From Henningerozyma blattae CBS 6284 (lineage: Eukaryota > Ascomycota > Saccharomycetes > Saccharomycetales > Saccharomycetaceae): a DNA stretch of 64,000 bases. The notes under the pieces were generated by a model, which saw nothing but the letters and a program-made list of their open reading frames with translations, ran no database searches and had not been told where the DNA came from. Made by a program: the position numbers and the translations under genes. Positions 11,701-20,338 of the stretch are shown here, piece after piece. The DNA is taken from positions 806,001-870,000 of the forward strand of contig NC_020187.1 in NCBI RefSeq assembly GCF_000315915.1, in the 5' to 3' direction. The number at the start of each line of letters is the position of its first letter. The first letter of the stretch is position 1.

Positions 11701-12028
11701 ATGAAATTGCAGTGTTACTGCCACTGCCATTGTTGTTGTTGTTATTAAGTGATATGATATTATGAGAACTTCCCCCAAAAGTGGTTGAAGTAGTATTTTG
11801 AGTATTTGTTGTAGTTGTCGTTGTAGTCGTCCTCATGGTTCTTGTACTAGGAAACTGAGAATAATCGATCTGACCTGGTACATCAGGATATATACATTCT
11901 CCTCTAGACGTATTTTTGGCACAATTCCCACAAACTGGACGAGCTCTATCACAACCAATCTTACGACGGCGGCATTGTACGCAAGCTGGCGGTCTTCTCA
12001 TTCTTCTTCCGCGGCTATCGATTTGCAT
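8708..12028 (-). CDS. RSC3: RSC chromatin-remodelling complex zinc-cluster subunit Rsc3/Rsc30
   Basis: 1106 residues. A fungal Zn2Cys6 DNA-binding cluster lies at residues 16-45 (Cys16, 19, 26, 33, 36, 45), preceded by the basic RGRRMRRPPA. It matches Rsc3/Rsc30, sequence-specific subunits that direct the RSC remodeller to CGCG-type promoter sites and keep them nucleosome-free. A long Thr/Asn/Ser-rich segment (about 65-200) follows, then an acidic stretch and a helical middle-homology region to the C-terminus. It is longer than S. cerevisiae Rsc3 (885 residues) because of low-complexity inserts. The adjoining cyclophilin gene, as in YDR303C-YDR304C, supports RSC3; RSC30 is the ohnologue, so this may correspond to either. 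Confidence 0.88.
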   Translation of the reverse strand: MQIDSRGRRMRRPPACVQCRRRKIGCDRARPVCGNCAKNTSRGECIYPDVPGQIDYSQFPSTRTMRTTTTTTTTNTQNTTSTTFGGSSHNIISLNNNNNNGSGSNTAISSGPIFTTATVPGAHGAVLGTFGVSNHAIPLHMNGSNPSGMNISPLNANQIVANTASSSNPLTIIAAPMSTNNGQMNISSNNQNISNNVTTTLRVPQAFRNLSPDVASMSQIAGYNTRLQLLNGTETLDPSDPQGYLNSLVYMNWLGDNTAYDLLTSPHTQDEVLKQELEFLKGRLGDLEDYAISIKMSHHSGYPQDHAESLSESEGDNTIDDMDEKDNKKRIAESEEDTSSTGDRNINSLTNDDRLKSIKKKANKRQKLISGNSAVPSINANVHNVNGSIEINEPTRMRHAYENPALDFESRKFIFTLFNQKLKDHTFQMTPNSNNNLNIQPEFALNTEPNSLPILITQIYDTPNTIFNWQFLVIRDWNLLQFFNKLTELLKSKFKDKLLQWKLLSNSPDSKVNQLIQEPVKTIRNNNNLIKLPSKLFLKSVIEACFNSLDELDTLLPMLNKFTMLNIINKLFDSSKSDPTTNLTFKLEKTSFLQQTQLGQISLMLLIFLESLYFQSTISGENQNLFQQLLEFGTNLQTNLSIIQTNLTRKTKQSCSYTDLEELKFISLLKYYKNFSILNEELFTNKSKRGINPPKLTNELDLDEDINLAIFNNLNNLNSTSNTQEEIKTDIDSEKNESEPITDENLDKKKDKKLIEENDRYQYEKTLLWNFIFKNYSQRHLIKGETPILLSEKEYFSNLKIVDTLLKNDISLINIQIELVKYLSSKTQQISVRKMKRLTEKYKSKLNDITKKSNTSTSVIIHNITDSLIYCNSLLYINYYNFLHWEQMKDYVQYTQNFSHLIEFIEETLIYIFTLLSNHNCYTILYFKSLLKALNTISLILLSVFQRNLTIIQIASENPTSIDSDHLIHIKNQSKLISTIFKSTYLLLQNYNNNKIAKKNPKIVKYLNKLQLILSYMMQSSNPSLSGDLMNLHKEGPSQLQVFTNGLKNINTNSFVKINAKLRNLIDSLKNLSLYNDRNSLELNDLPTWGLNENNLSEMYDSLYSW

Positions 12029-12155
12029 TTAGAGAATAATAATAAAGAGCTTTAATATAGTTATGATGACAATCTTTTTATGCCAATCCTTAGAACACCT
12101 GAATTAGCTTTATTCTTGTTTGCTTGATATATTTATTTTTAAATTCCAACAAGGG

Positions 12156-12162
12156 CGGGTAA
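12156..12162 (+). promoter_or_regulatory. Reb1-type site upstream of RSC3
   Basis: CGGGTAA, the reverse complement of the Reb1 core TTACCCG, lies about 130 bases upstream of the RSC3 start. Reb1 sites commonly set nucleosome-free promoters. This is a motif match only. Confidence 0.4.
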
Positions 12163-12176
12163 CATTTTTGGTACAA

Positions 12177-12184
12177 ATCACGTG
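12177..12184. promoter_or_regulatory. Cbf1-type E-box (ATCACGTG) upstream of RSC3
   Basis: ATCACGTG matches the Cbf1/CDEI consensus and lies about 15 bases from the Reb1-type site, between RSC3 and the CPR5 3' end. No AT-rich CDEII or CDEIII follows, so it reads as a promoter element rather than a centromere. Confidence 0.4.
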
Positions 12185-12285
12185 CCTCGAAAGCCATAAC
12201 TTAAAACGGAAAAAAGACACTATAAAAAAATTAAAGCACAATATATAAATATATATATATATATATGTATTGAGTGCTAACGAAC

Positions 12286-12951
12286 CTATTTTAATTCATC
12301 AACAGGTTTCTTACCGTTACCGTGTTCTTTAACAATGTCAAGAGCACCACATTTAACAATCTTGATGGTTTCTCTTGGTTTGTCAGATCTGTCAGTTGGG
12401 ACGTTTTCGATGTAATGAACAACGTCCATACCTTCTAGAACTTCACCAAAGACAACGTGTCTGCCATCTAACCATGGAGTTGGAACAGTGGTGATGAAGA
12501 ATTGAGAACCGTTGGTGTCCTTACCTCTGTTGGCCATGGATAATCTACCTGGTTTGTCATGTTTAATGGAGAAATTCTCATCAGCAAACATATTACCATA
12601 GATAGATTTACCACCAGTACCGGTACCATGAGTGAAATCACCACCTTGGATCATGAATTGAGGAATAACTCTGTGGAAGATGGAGTTGATAAAACCCATG
12701 TCTGGATCATCAGAAGTGGCTAACTCGTAAAAGTTCTTAGCAGTTTTAGGAACAACTTCACCGTATAACCCCATGACAATTCTACCAACAGATTTCTTAC
12801 CGTGTTGGATATCGAAGTAAACTTTATCAGTAATGACTGGTTCTGCATTAGAAGTGGCCACTTTACCTTGAGCCTTAGCCTTGTTACCCTTGGCAAAAGT
12901 GAGAGAAGTGGTTATAGCTAAGAAGCTTAATAGAAATTGAATTAGTTGCAT
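12286..12951 (-). CDS. CPR5: Secretory-pathway peptidyl-prolyl cis-trans isomerase (cyclophilin B type)
   Basis: 221 residues. A signal peptide covers about residues 1-20 (hydrophobic stretch ending TTSLTFAKG), followed by a complete cyclophilin domain with the catalytic [26 protein letters not shown] and [10 protein letters not shown] motifs. It assists proline isomerisation in folding secretory proteins. The position next to RSC3 matches YDR304C (CPR5); CPR2 is the ohnologue. CPR5 of S. cerevisiae ends in the ER-retrieval tetrapeptide HDEL. This protein ends PVDELK, so a DEL-like sequence is present but one residue short of the C-terminus. ER residence is therefore doubtful. Codon bias looks strong. 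Confidence 0.88.
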   Translation of the reverse strand: MQLIQFLLSFLAITTSLTFAKGNKAKAQGKVATSNAEPVITDKVYFDIQHGKKSVGRIVMGLYGEVVPKTAKNFYELATSDDPDMGFINSIFHRVIPQFMIQGGDFTHGTGTGGKSIYGNMFADENFSIKHDKPGRLSMANRGKDTNGSQFFITTVPTPWLDGRHVVFGEVLEGMDVVHYIENVPTDRSDKPRETIKIVKCGALDIVKEHGNGKKPVDELK

Positions 12952-13252
12952 GATATATGTTTTATACGATGCGTATATGATGTGTTACGAGTGTGAAGGA
13001 ACAAAAAAATACAGCTAAGAAAAAGAGTTGTAATAGATATTAGCAAATGCAAAGAGAATTAATTTTCGATCTTTCATTATATGAAATATATATTAACCAT
13101 TTAATAGTTTTATTTCCTTAATCGTGTCCCTTTGAAACTTAATTTTTCAAAAACGAAATTCTTCGTGAAAAATGATTTTAGAGCGTCACAAATTACTTCT
13201 AAAAAGAAAATATTCTTTATAACTATTACATTATAAAGCATATCTTCGATAT
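12952..13252. other. Intergenic region, CPR5 promoter and reductase-1 3' flank
   Basis: About 300 bases. A TTCGTGAA at 13162-13169 fits a two-unit heat-shock element (TTCnnGAA), roughly 210 bases upstream of the cyclophilin start. No other element is evident. Confidence 0.4.
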
Positions 13253-14326
13253 TTACTTATATAATTTCAAGAGTTGTTTACCAGTATCAGCAACTGATTG
13301 GCGTAATGGGATATATTGGAAGTTCAAAAGTTTTGCACTTTTGGAATAATCTACATCTACTACTCTATTTTCATCGCTCTTGGGAGATTTTTGAATGATA
13401 GTTTTGGATGGGTTTGGAATTTTACCATGTAATTCAGGAATTTCATCGTACAAGTATTGTAAAATCAAAGGTTCACTAAAGATTTCATTTGACAGTACAA
13501 TTCTTTTATCGATAAAGCTATCATTTTCCATTGCCATAATATGTGCCCTCGTGACATCTCTAACATCAATACACCTACCCATAGGTCTATCATCAATCTT
13601 ATAATCCAGACCAACATCCATAAATTCATTAATAACTTGTAATGAATAGTTCAAAGAATTAACATCAACAACTTCTTCATCAAATAATCTAGGTCCCATT
13701 ACATAATCCGGGTTAATAGAACACATTTTACAATTTTTTAGATTACCTTGTTTATAAAAGTTCCAAGCTTCCTTTTCAGCAAAAGTTTTACTGGCATAAT
13801 ATCCATTTACTGCGTTTTTACAACCTTCACTTTGAGTGATAGATGGCCATGTCTCTTCAGTATGAATAGATTTATTATTAACATACCCATCTGGATGTTC
13901 AATAGCACTAGACGATGATGTTAAGATGAATTTTTTAATTGATTCTCCACCATATCTAGAGATATCTCTCATCAAGTTTAATGTTCCTTCTACAGAAGGC
14001 CTAATTACTTCTTCATAAATATTCGTATAATCAAATCCTAATGGACCAGCCGTATGAATGACATACTCGATTTGATTTTGATATTGTATAAAAATATCTC
14101 TAAATACATGAGGGATAGTTAAATCAGGAATAACTACGATTTTCAAATCTGGAGAATAGTTAAATAGTTTCATTATCTTATCAGCTTTACTTTTATTTCG
14201 AACAGTTCCAATTACGACATAATTTTCTTGTAAAAGATGATCGATAATATATTCAGCAATATACCCATTGGCACCGGTGATTAATACTCCATCATGTATT
14301 GTCATTATGATTGTTATTAAACTCAA
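13253..14326 (-). CDS. NAD(P)H-dependent carbonyl reductase 1, GRE2/ARI1 family
   Basis: 357 residues, an extended short-chain dehydrogenase of the Gre2/Ari1/YDR541C group. These cytosolic NADPH enzymes reduce aldehydes, methylglyoxal and diketones. The cofactor-binding TGANGYIA is at residues 17-24 and the catalytic YxxxK is Tyr176-Lys180 (YYASK). The N-terminus is about 12 residues longer than in the neighbours; Met8 is a possible start giving a more usual length. It is the most divergent of three tandem same-strand copies, with HTAGP where the second has HTASP. S. cerevisiae has no such genes between CPR5 and HNT2. Exact substrate unknown. Confidence 0.85.
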   Translation of the reverse strand: MSLITIIMTIHDGVLITGANGYIAEYIIDHLLQENYVVIGTVRNKSKADKIMKLFNYSPDLKIVVIPDLTIPHVFRDIFIQYQNQIEYVIHTAGPLGFDYTNIYEEVIRPSVEGTLNLMRDISRYGGESIKKFILTSSSSAIEHPDGYVNNKSIHTEETWPSITQSEGCKNAVNGYYASKTFAEKEAWNFYKQGNLKNCKMCSINPDYVMGPRLFDEEVVDVNSLNYSLQVINEFMDVGLDYKIDDRPMGRCIDVRDVTRAHIMAMENDSFIDKRIVLSNEIFSEPLILQYLYDEIPELHGKIPNPSKTIIQKSPKSDENRVVDVDYSKSAKLLNFQYIPLRQSVADTGKQLLKLYK

Positions 14327-14628
14327 GATAACTGAAAAAAAAATATTATATTAAAAAAAAACAATAAAAAAAGAAAGAAAAAAATTTCACATATTTATGA
14401 CATAGCATATACAAATAACGTCGTTTCAAGAAAAAAATTCTTAAATTTTCAACTATTCGGACCTTATATATATTAAGGGAAAAAAAATTACCCTTTCTAT
14501 AAAAGACGGGGATTTCTCTACAATATGAAACGAAATATTTAAACAAGGATATATAAAAAATTCAAATTCTGAAGTCAATTTTCTATACCGAAAAAGAATT
14601 TTTATGAGTGTCTCAATCCAAATCTAGA
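14327..14628. other. Intergenic region between reductases 1 and 2
   Basis: About 300 bases, very A/T-rich, with poly-A stretches at 14335-14385. It holds the promoter of reductase 1. No repeat or RNA gene was recognised. Confidence 0.5.
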
Positions 14629-15663
14629 CTAGATCTTACCTTCAGCCTTCAATATTTGAGCAGCAGTATCATACACACTCTTGTCCAAAGAAATATATTC
14701 GAAGCCCAAAATCTTTCTGGTTTCTGACATATCAATTAGTCCTTGAAGATTATTTGCAGCTAGTTCATCACTCTTACCAACTGGTGGGATTTTGCCCCTC
14801 AATGTAGGGAATTTTTCGTTCAAAATATTAACCATCTCTTGATCACCAAATAATTCACTGGAGACAACTAATCTTTTTTCAATAGTGTTTTCCTTTTGAA
14901 AGGCTAATAAATGAGCCTTAGAAACATCACGGACATCAATGAATCTACCAGTAATATTAGTATTCACTTTATCTGTAGGCTTCAATTGAAGAACTTTATT
15001 AACGATTTCACAAGAAAAATTCAATTGACCTGTAATTGAAGTATCGAAAGTTTGTGGACCAAATACATAAGCTGGATTAACAGTAGCTAATTTGAAAATG
15101 ATATCACCGGATTTCTTGTTTTCTTCATAAAATTCCCAAGCAGCTCTTTCAGCAAGAGTTTTGGAAACAAAATAGGCATTAACACTATTTAATTTAGCAT
15201 CTTCTAAAGTTAAAGGGCACCAATCTTTTTCAGTTATTGTCTTACCATCTCTTGAAATACCATCTGGGTGTTCAATAGCAGCTACGGAAGAGGTGATTAC
15301 AACTCTTTCCACAGTCTTGCTACCGTACTTTTTAATACTATTCAATATTCCTTTGGTACCATAGACAGCAGGATCAACAATATCTCTTAGCAAGTCTTCT
15401 ACTTCGAAAACAACTGGAGAGGCAGTATGTAAGACATATTTAATATCCTTGGCATTTTTTTCTAAAACCTTATCAAAAGCACCTTCAACAGAAATATCAG
15501 GGACAACCTCGTAAGTAAAATTGTTTGAATTAAACAACTTCACCAAGTTATCACCCTTAGATTCTGATCTAACAGTACCAATAACTTTATAGTTTTGTTC
15601 CAATAAATCTGTAATGATGTGTTGGGCAATGTAACCTGTGGCACCTGTAACTAAAACACTCAT
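14629..15663 (-). CDS. NAD(P)H-dependent carbonyl reductase 2, GRE2/ARI1 family
   Basis: 344 residues, the canonical-looking member of the tandem trio. TGATGYIA lies at residues 6-13, the HTASP motif at 80-84, TSSVAAIEHP near 125-133 and the catalytic YFVSK at Tyr164-Lys168. Length matches Gre2 (342 residues). It is clearly closer to reductase 3 than to reductase 1; for example, both share AKDIKYVLHT at residues 71-80. Its promoter region contains the CCG-rich tandem array at 15961-16044, roughly 300 bases upstream. It is likely a stress- or detoxification-linked reductase. Confidence 0.88.
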   Translation of the reverse strand: MSVLVTGATGYIAQHIITDLLEQNYKVIGTVRSESKGDNLVKLFNSNNFTYEVVPDISVEGAFDKVLEKNAKDIKYVLHTASPVVFEVEDLLRDIVDPAVYGTKGILNSIKKYGSKTVERVVITSSVAAIEHPDGISRDGKTITEKDWCPLTLEDAKLNSVNAYFVSKTLAERAAWEFYEENKKSGDIIFKLATVNPAYVFGPQTFDTSITGQLNFSCEIVNKVLQLKPTDKVNTNITGRFIDVRDVSKAHLLAFQKENTIEKRLVVSSELFGDQEMVNILNEKFPTLRGKIPPVGKSDELAANNLQGLIDMSETRKILGFEYISLDKSVYDTAAQILKAEGKI

Positions 15664-15960
15664 CTTTGTTTGTTTATGCTATACGAGAAATATTTATCAA
15701 ACACTTGTTTGTTGAATGCTTTTAGTGCAAAAGAACTTATTCGCATTTTTAAAACGTAGGCTATTGCCTTTATATACTTTTTCAAGGATACAAAATAGGG
15801 ATATTTACTATTACTGCATTTCCTAACTTATACACAATATCTATTAGTATCAAAATTTGGTGGGTTTGTTGGTGTCCAATATATTTATTCATAGTTCTCC
15901 TTTTTGAGATTCAATAGTTAACTTAAAAGTGAATCAAACAGTGGATTCTATTTTTTTAGG

Positions 15961-16044
15961 TTCCGAAATCCGCGTTCCGTATTCCGAATCCCGTGTGCCG
16001 AATCCCGTGTGCCGAATCCCGCTTCCGAATCCCGAGTTCCGCGT
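15961..16044 (+). repeat. CCG-rich degenerate tandem array
   Basis: An isolated GC-rich island in AT-rich DNA. The core CCGAATCCCG occurs four times, starting at 15984, 15998, 16012 and 16025, so the spacing is 14, 14 and 13 bases. The first two copies extend to the 14-mer CCGAATCCCGTGTG. Partial copies with TTCCG or TCCGCG flank them on both sides. CCG triplets are half-sites for many fungal zinc-cluster regulators, and the array lies about 300 bases upstream of reductase 2. Regulatory function is inferred. Confidence 0.75.
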
Positions 16045-16063
16045 GAAGCTGACAAATTATTCT

Positions 16064-16084
16064 CATATATATATATATATATAT
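16064..16084. repeat. (AT)n microsatellite
   Basis: Uninterrupted AT dinucleotides of about 21 bases directly beside the CCG array. Confidence 0.85.
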
Positions 16085-16350
16085 TATTTTTTTTCTCTTA
16101 TCATTTAATATAATATATTAAAAAAAATCTATTTATTATAATATATAACGGTATGTATAGCCAATAGTTATAAGACAAGTTAGTTTAAAATATTAAATTC
16201 TTGAAAGGGAGAATTCATATTTAAAAATAACCGTAATGCACTTCAAATAGTTGCATATGAAAAATGTATTATTCTTCAATGTTATGTAATAATAAAAATT
16301 TGAATAGACACCCAGAATCACTTTCTTAAACAAATAATAAAATGATTAAA

Positions 16351-17376
16351 TTAGTTCTCTTCAGCCTTTAAAATTTGAGCAGCAGCGTCATTAATTGATT
16401 TCTTCAGTTGGTTATATTCAAACCCTAGGGGTTCTTCAGTCTTGGTAAAGTCGAACTTGGCTAAGTAAGCGTCCGTGTCCAATTCAATTGGTTTTGATTC
16501 TGGTATTTTACCTTTCAATTGAGGGAAGTCTTCATTCAATTGATTAATAACGTTTTGCTCAGTAAATGGTCCAGTGGCCAGAACAAGTCTTTGCTCAATA
16601 TCTTCGTCTTTAGAAATAGCAATACGGTGGGCCTTAGCAACATCACGGATATCGATATGAAGCCCATAAAAGCTTTGATTAATCTTCTGATCCGGTGTGG
16701 CATGGATTAGTCCATTGAAGATTTTACCAGTGGAACGTAGCGCTGGTGAATTCTTTAGTTCACTTTCAAAAAATTGAGGACCAAGAACGTAACTTGGATT
16801 TGCTGTGGCAAATTTGAATTTAATTGATACATTTTTTTTATTTGTATTGTAAAATTCCCATGCTGCTTTTTCACCAAATACCTTAGAAGCACAATAAGCA
16901 GCCATCCCATTCAATTTAGCTGGTTCCAATGTAATATCATTCCAAGATTTCTCAGTTAAAATGTGATTAAATTCCCCGAAAGGATTAGTAATTGCTGCAT
17001 ATGAAGAAGTTAATACCACTCTTTCTACATTGGTACCAAATTTTTTAATTGAAGCTAATATACCTTTAACACCATTAACAGCTGGATTTATAATATCTCT
17101 TTCAACATCATCAGCTACAAATGTGGCTGGAGATTCAGTATGCAAAACATATTTGATATCCTTGGCATGTTTTTCTAATACTTCATCAAAGGCACCTGGC
17201 TTACCAATATCGGAAACAATCTCATGANNTAAGTTTGGATTATTGTATAGTTTTGCAAAATAGTCGGCTTTCTCCTGAGTTCTAACAGTCCCAATAACTT
17301 TATAGTTATGATTTAGTAATTCATTGACGATGAATTGAGCAAGAAACCCATTGGCACCAGTAACTAAGTCAGACAT
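16351..17376 (-). CDS. NAD(P)H-dependent carbonyl reductase 3, GRE2/ARI1 family, with ambiguous bases
   Basis: 341 residues, third member of the array. TGANGFLA lies at residues 6-13 and the catalytic YCASK at Tyr161-Lys165. Two undetermined bases at 17228-17229 make codon 50 NNT; the frame is kept. Two substitutions are odd for the family: Asp3 in the first beta strand (MSDLVTGANG, where a hydrophobic residue is usual) and Glu81 in HTESP (Ala in the usual HTASP near the cofactor). Either activity has changed or the consensus is of poor quality here. A CCCCT stress-type motif lies upstream near 17546. Confidence 0.8.
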   Translation of the reverse strand: MSDLVTGANGFLAQFIVNELLNHNYKVIGTVRTQEKADYFAKLYNNPNLXHEIVSDIGKPGAFDEVLEKHAKDIKYVLHTESPATFVADDVERDIINPAVNGVKGILASIKKFGTNVERVVLTSSYAAITNPFGEFNHILTEKSWNDITLEPAKLNGMAAYCASKVFGEKAAWEFYNTNKKNVSIKFKFATANPSYVLGPQFFESELKNSPALRSTGKIFNGLIHATPDQKINQSFYGLHIDIRDVAKAHRIAISKDEDIEQRLVLATGPFTEQNVINQLNEDFPQLKGKIPESKPIELDTDAYLAKFDFTKTEEPLGFEYNQLKKSINDAAAQILKAEEN

Positions 17377-18644
17377 TTTGGATCAAGATTTATTATAGAT
17401 TTGGAAAGGTAAATTGAATTGTTGTAGGATATTTCAAATTGGATTACATGATGTATTACCACTTATATAATAATCAATATAAAGATCATTATCCTTCAAA
17501 TACTTTTTTCTTTCGACACACTCATTCTTGATTTGTCATTCTTTACCCCTAACTTAACATGGCGTCAAAAATCACCCCGATGATGATAATTTTGAACTTG
17601 AACTTTGACCATGATGTAGAAGCAAGAAGAGACAATACAACAAACACGTAGAGCCAGCCCGCTATTTATTCAGGATAAACGCTTTGTAGGGCCATGTGAT
17701 TATTGTAATTGTGTTTTCCAGCTGATGTTATTAGTAATCATATCTCATATGTTATTAAATTGAGATATCCTTGTGATAAATCCCACTAACTACTAATTTT
17801 TCGTGGAAGGTTATCAATAACGTATATAAAAGATATATACATTTCAGAATAAGGTTCAGCTAATTAAGGATACACCAGTTTGAGACATACGTTTCAACTG
17901 AGGGATAGATACCTTTAGAGACACCTTTAATTTGCTAGAATCACCTTTTGATAACTATTCGATATTGATACCTGCTTAGCAAGAAATGTAAGAATTAGAA
18001 TTATGTATAACACGTCATTCCAAGAGGAATAGAAAATCATTTCACTTAAACTTGAAGTAACTGTAATAAGAAAACTTGGATATCTATTAGAAAGCATCTT
18101 GAGCTAAAAAAAAATGTAAGAAAAGTGTTTGTAATCTACTTATAGTCTTATTCTTTCAATTGGCTATTAGAAATTCAAATCCTGTTTTAGTTCATAGTGT
18201 TTCAATGGTTTACTATTGTAATACCTTTCCTAATGATGAAGAACTCTAGATACTAGTTTATATTATTAAGTAACATCTAACAGAGTTCTTCCACCAAACC
18301 ATCTATGGAAAAAAGAATATTTGGTAAACTAACTCTTCATATATATTCAAAGGAATATTTATATAATAAGCAGGTAGTTTTTAAAATTATTTCTTCAACA
18401 ATCTTTACTAAGTCATCATGTCGTATAAGATTAATCGGTTTCAAGCTACAGTTTTGGTTGGTTGGCCATCGATATAAACTAATTATATTGTTGCTATGTA
18501 TTCTGTAGATATCAATAAAAAATATATAAAAATAGAACAATCCATGCATTAATGCTTTATCATCTTCTGGAAAGGTCTAGCATTAAGGATTTATAATTTA
18601 TGCAAATTTTTTTTAGATCTTTTTGGAATGGCATTAAAAAATCT
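17377..18644. other. Large intergenic region between reductase 3 and HNT2
   Basis: About 1.27 kb with no gene I can support. The first few hundred bases form the reductase-3 promoter and include CCCCT (stress-response-like) near 17546. Frames of 67 and 70 codons near 18300-18550 overlap on opposite strands and lack recognisable features. This is the longest gene-free stretch in the first 39 kb. Confidence 0.5.
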
Positions 18645-19217
18645 TTAGAGAGTCCACTGTTTGTTGTCTTGAGATTGATCAATGAATTCTCGTAACTTCT
18701 CAAATAATTCCTTAGCCTCTTCAAGCATTACTTCATCTGTCCTTTCTACTCTTTGAGCATCTGGCTTAGCTAATTGTTTTCTACCTTCTCTACCACCAAT
18801 ATCTAAATATTCTTGACGTCTTTTTTCCCAATTATTAATGTCATTTTCTTTACCCCATGTTTCAATTTTATCATATACTTGATCGCCATAATTGTGAAAC
18901 TTGTAACGTGGTATTATATGTGCATGTAAATGTGGGACAGATTGGCCAGCTTCAGGTCCATCTTGTATGGCTATATTCAATGCATCTGATTTATAAAACC
19001 ATGAAATGAAACGTTGAATTAGCTGTAGTGTATTAAAATAATCTTGAGATTCTTCGAATGACAAATCACTCAAAGTATAGGCACTTGGTCTAAGAGGTAC
19101 CACTAATACATGGCCTGGGACAATTGGCTTTAAATTGACTAATGCATATGTATATTTGGTTTTATAAAACACTTGATTGGTTACAATAAATTTACTGAAA
19201 TAAACTGGAGTTGACAT
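18645..19217 (-). CDS. HNT2: HIT-family dinucleoside polyphosphate hydrolase (Fhit-like)
   Basis: 190 residues, matching Hnt2 (YDR305C), the yeast Fhit orthologue that cleaves Ap3A/Ap4A to AMP plus ADP or ATP. The N-terminal half has VNLKPIVPGHVLVVPLR, and the histidine triad HLHAHIIPR follows QDGPEAGQSVP. The distal part is charged and helical. The single frame begins at an ATG in normal context and needs no intron. It sits between the reductase array and SRB7, in the order of S. cerevisiae (YDR305C before YDR308C). Confidence 0.93.
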   Translation of the reverse strand: MSTPVYFSKFIVTNQVFYKTKYTYALVNLKPIVPGHVLVVPLRPSAYTLSDLSFEESQDYFNTLQLIQRFISWFYKSDALNIAIQDGPEAGQSVPHLHAHIIPRYKFHNYGDQVYDKIETWGKENDINNWEKRRQEYLDIGGREGRKQLAKPDAQRVERTDEVMLEEAKELFEKLREFIDQSQDNKQWTL

Positions 19218-19885
19218 AGAAATATTATTAAACGTTATTTATTTTGTTTTAAAGATCTTGAATAGTAATATATAAAGTTGAGCTCATCGATGACCTCTAT
19301 GATTTTTTGTTTATAAACATTTCTTGAATTAACAAGGATGGAAAAGTTAGAAAGCGTTAAGATTTTCCGGAATATTATATTGAAAGGTTTAATGAAATCT
19401 TAAAGTAAACGGGATAAATTAAACTATAAATCATTAAAAAGAAAATATATTCATCTGAACTTGTACCCTAGTTGTAAGATTTCTTCTGATAAAGAACTAT
19501 ACTAATTGTACTTTTATCTGATATTATAAAAGTCCAAGTACGCATATATATGAAACCTTTGAATCTCTGATTGTACAAATTAGTCCTGGACCCATAAAAT
19601 TTGAGATATTATTGTATTATATAAAACGGAAAATTAATGGAATGTATTTATCCAATTAAAAATGCTTCATTCAATGAAATTCTGTTTCTTTCCAATCTGC
19701 ATCGCTTTAATATTTAATAAGGCTCATGTAGAAAACTTGAAAAATAACAATCTTTATGATTATGAAGCATCTTTTGCTTTTATAGTTAAACAAATTATTT
19801 GTATCGGGTAGTGAATGAAAGTACAATAAAGTTACACCCATTTATTGGGTAACTCATATAGATTCGTTAGATGATTCGTAAAAAT
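19218..19885. other. Intergenic region, HNT2 promoter and MED21 3' flank
   Basis: About 670 bases where YDR306C and YDR307W stand in S. cerevisiae; neither is found. A 49-codon plus-strand frame at 19662-19811 begins with a hydrophobic stretch but is too short to call a gene. Confidence 0.5.
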
Positions 19886-20338
19886 TTAATTTGGAATGTT
19901 ATTATGATTTACAGGAACCGTGGTCTTTCTTGCATCTGCAATACCGTCAACAAGTGATTTAATCAAATTATCTACTTGGGAAGATAATTTTTCTTTCCTT
20001 TTTATGGCCTCTATCTTCTGTTCTTCTACTTTGACCAATTCTTTTTGCAAGGAATCAATTTTATGTAATTGTTCCTCTTCAGAAACATCAACCCCTGGCA
20101 AAGAATCAATTAGTTTACTAATCTGTCTTGTCTTTAATATAATGTCAGTGGACAATTCATCAATAGTATTGGAAAATTCTTCTGGAGGTGCAATAACTGC
20201 ATGGGAATCAGTCATTTTTGGCTCAGTATGATCAAATGGTTCAAAATCATGGTTTTTATCTATATAATTTAAAGTAGCACAGAATTGTTCCATCATTTGA
20301 TCCAAACAAATTTGTAATTGAGTTAAACGATCAGTCAT
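19886..20338 (-). CDS. SRB7: Mediator middle-module subunit Med21 (Srb7)
   Basis: 150 residues, matching Srb7/Med21 (YDR308C), an essential Mediator subunit that dimerises with Med7 and links regulators to RNA polymerase II. The family start [20 protein letters not shown] and the central [20 protein letters not shown] are clear. The C-terminal half is a coiled coil (about residues 85-135). Length is close to the 140 residues of S. cerevisiae. Confidence 0.95.
   Translation of the reverse strand: MTDRLTQLQICLDQMMEQFCATLNYIDKNHDFEPFDHTEPKMTDSHAVIAPPEEFSNTIDELSTDIILKTRQISKLIDSLPGVDVSEEEQLHKIDSLQKELVKVEEQKIEAIKRKEKLSSQVDNLIKSLVDGIADARKTTVPVNHNNIPN

Larger units (their letters stand above)
15664..16350. 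other. Intergenic region between reductases 2 and 3
   Basis: About 690 bases. It holds the promoter of reductase 2, the CCG-rich repeat array (15961-16044) and an (AT)n tract (16064-16084). The rest is AT-rich without recognised content. Confidence 0.6.

Noticed and set aside
17580..17730. ATGATGA and CTGA as a possible C/D-box snoRNA
   Set aside because: The spacing is too long, terminal stem pairing is lacking and no guide sequence was evident.
18305..18549. Overlapping 67- and 70-codon frames on opposite strands
   Set aside because: No domain, biased only by AT-rich composition, and they overlap each other with no sign of either being real.
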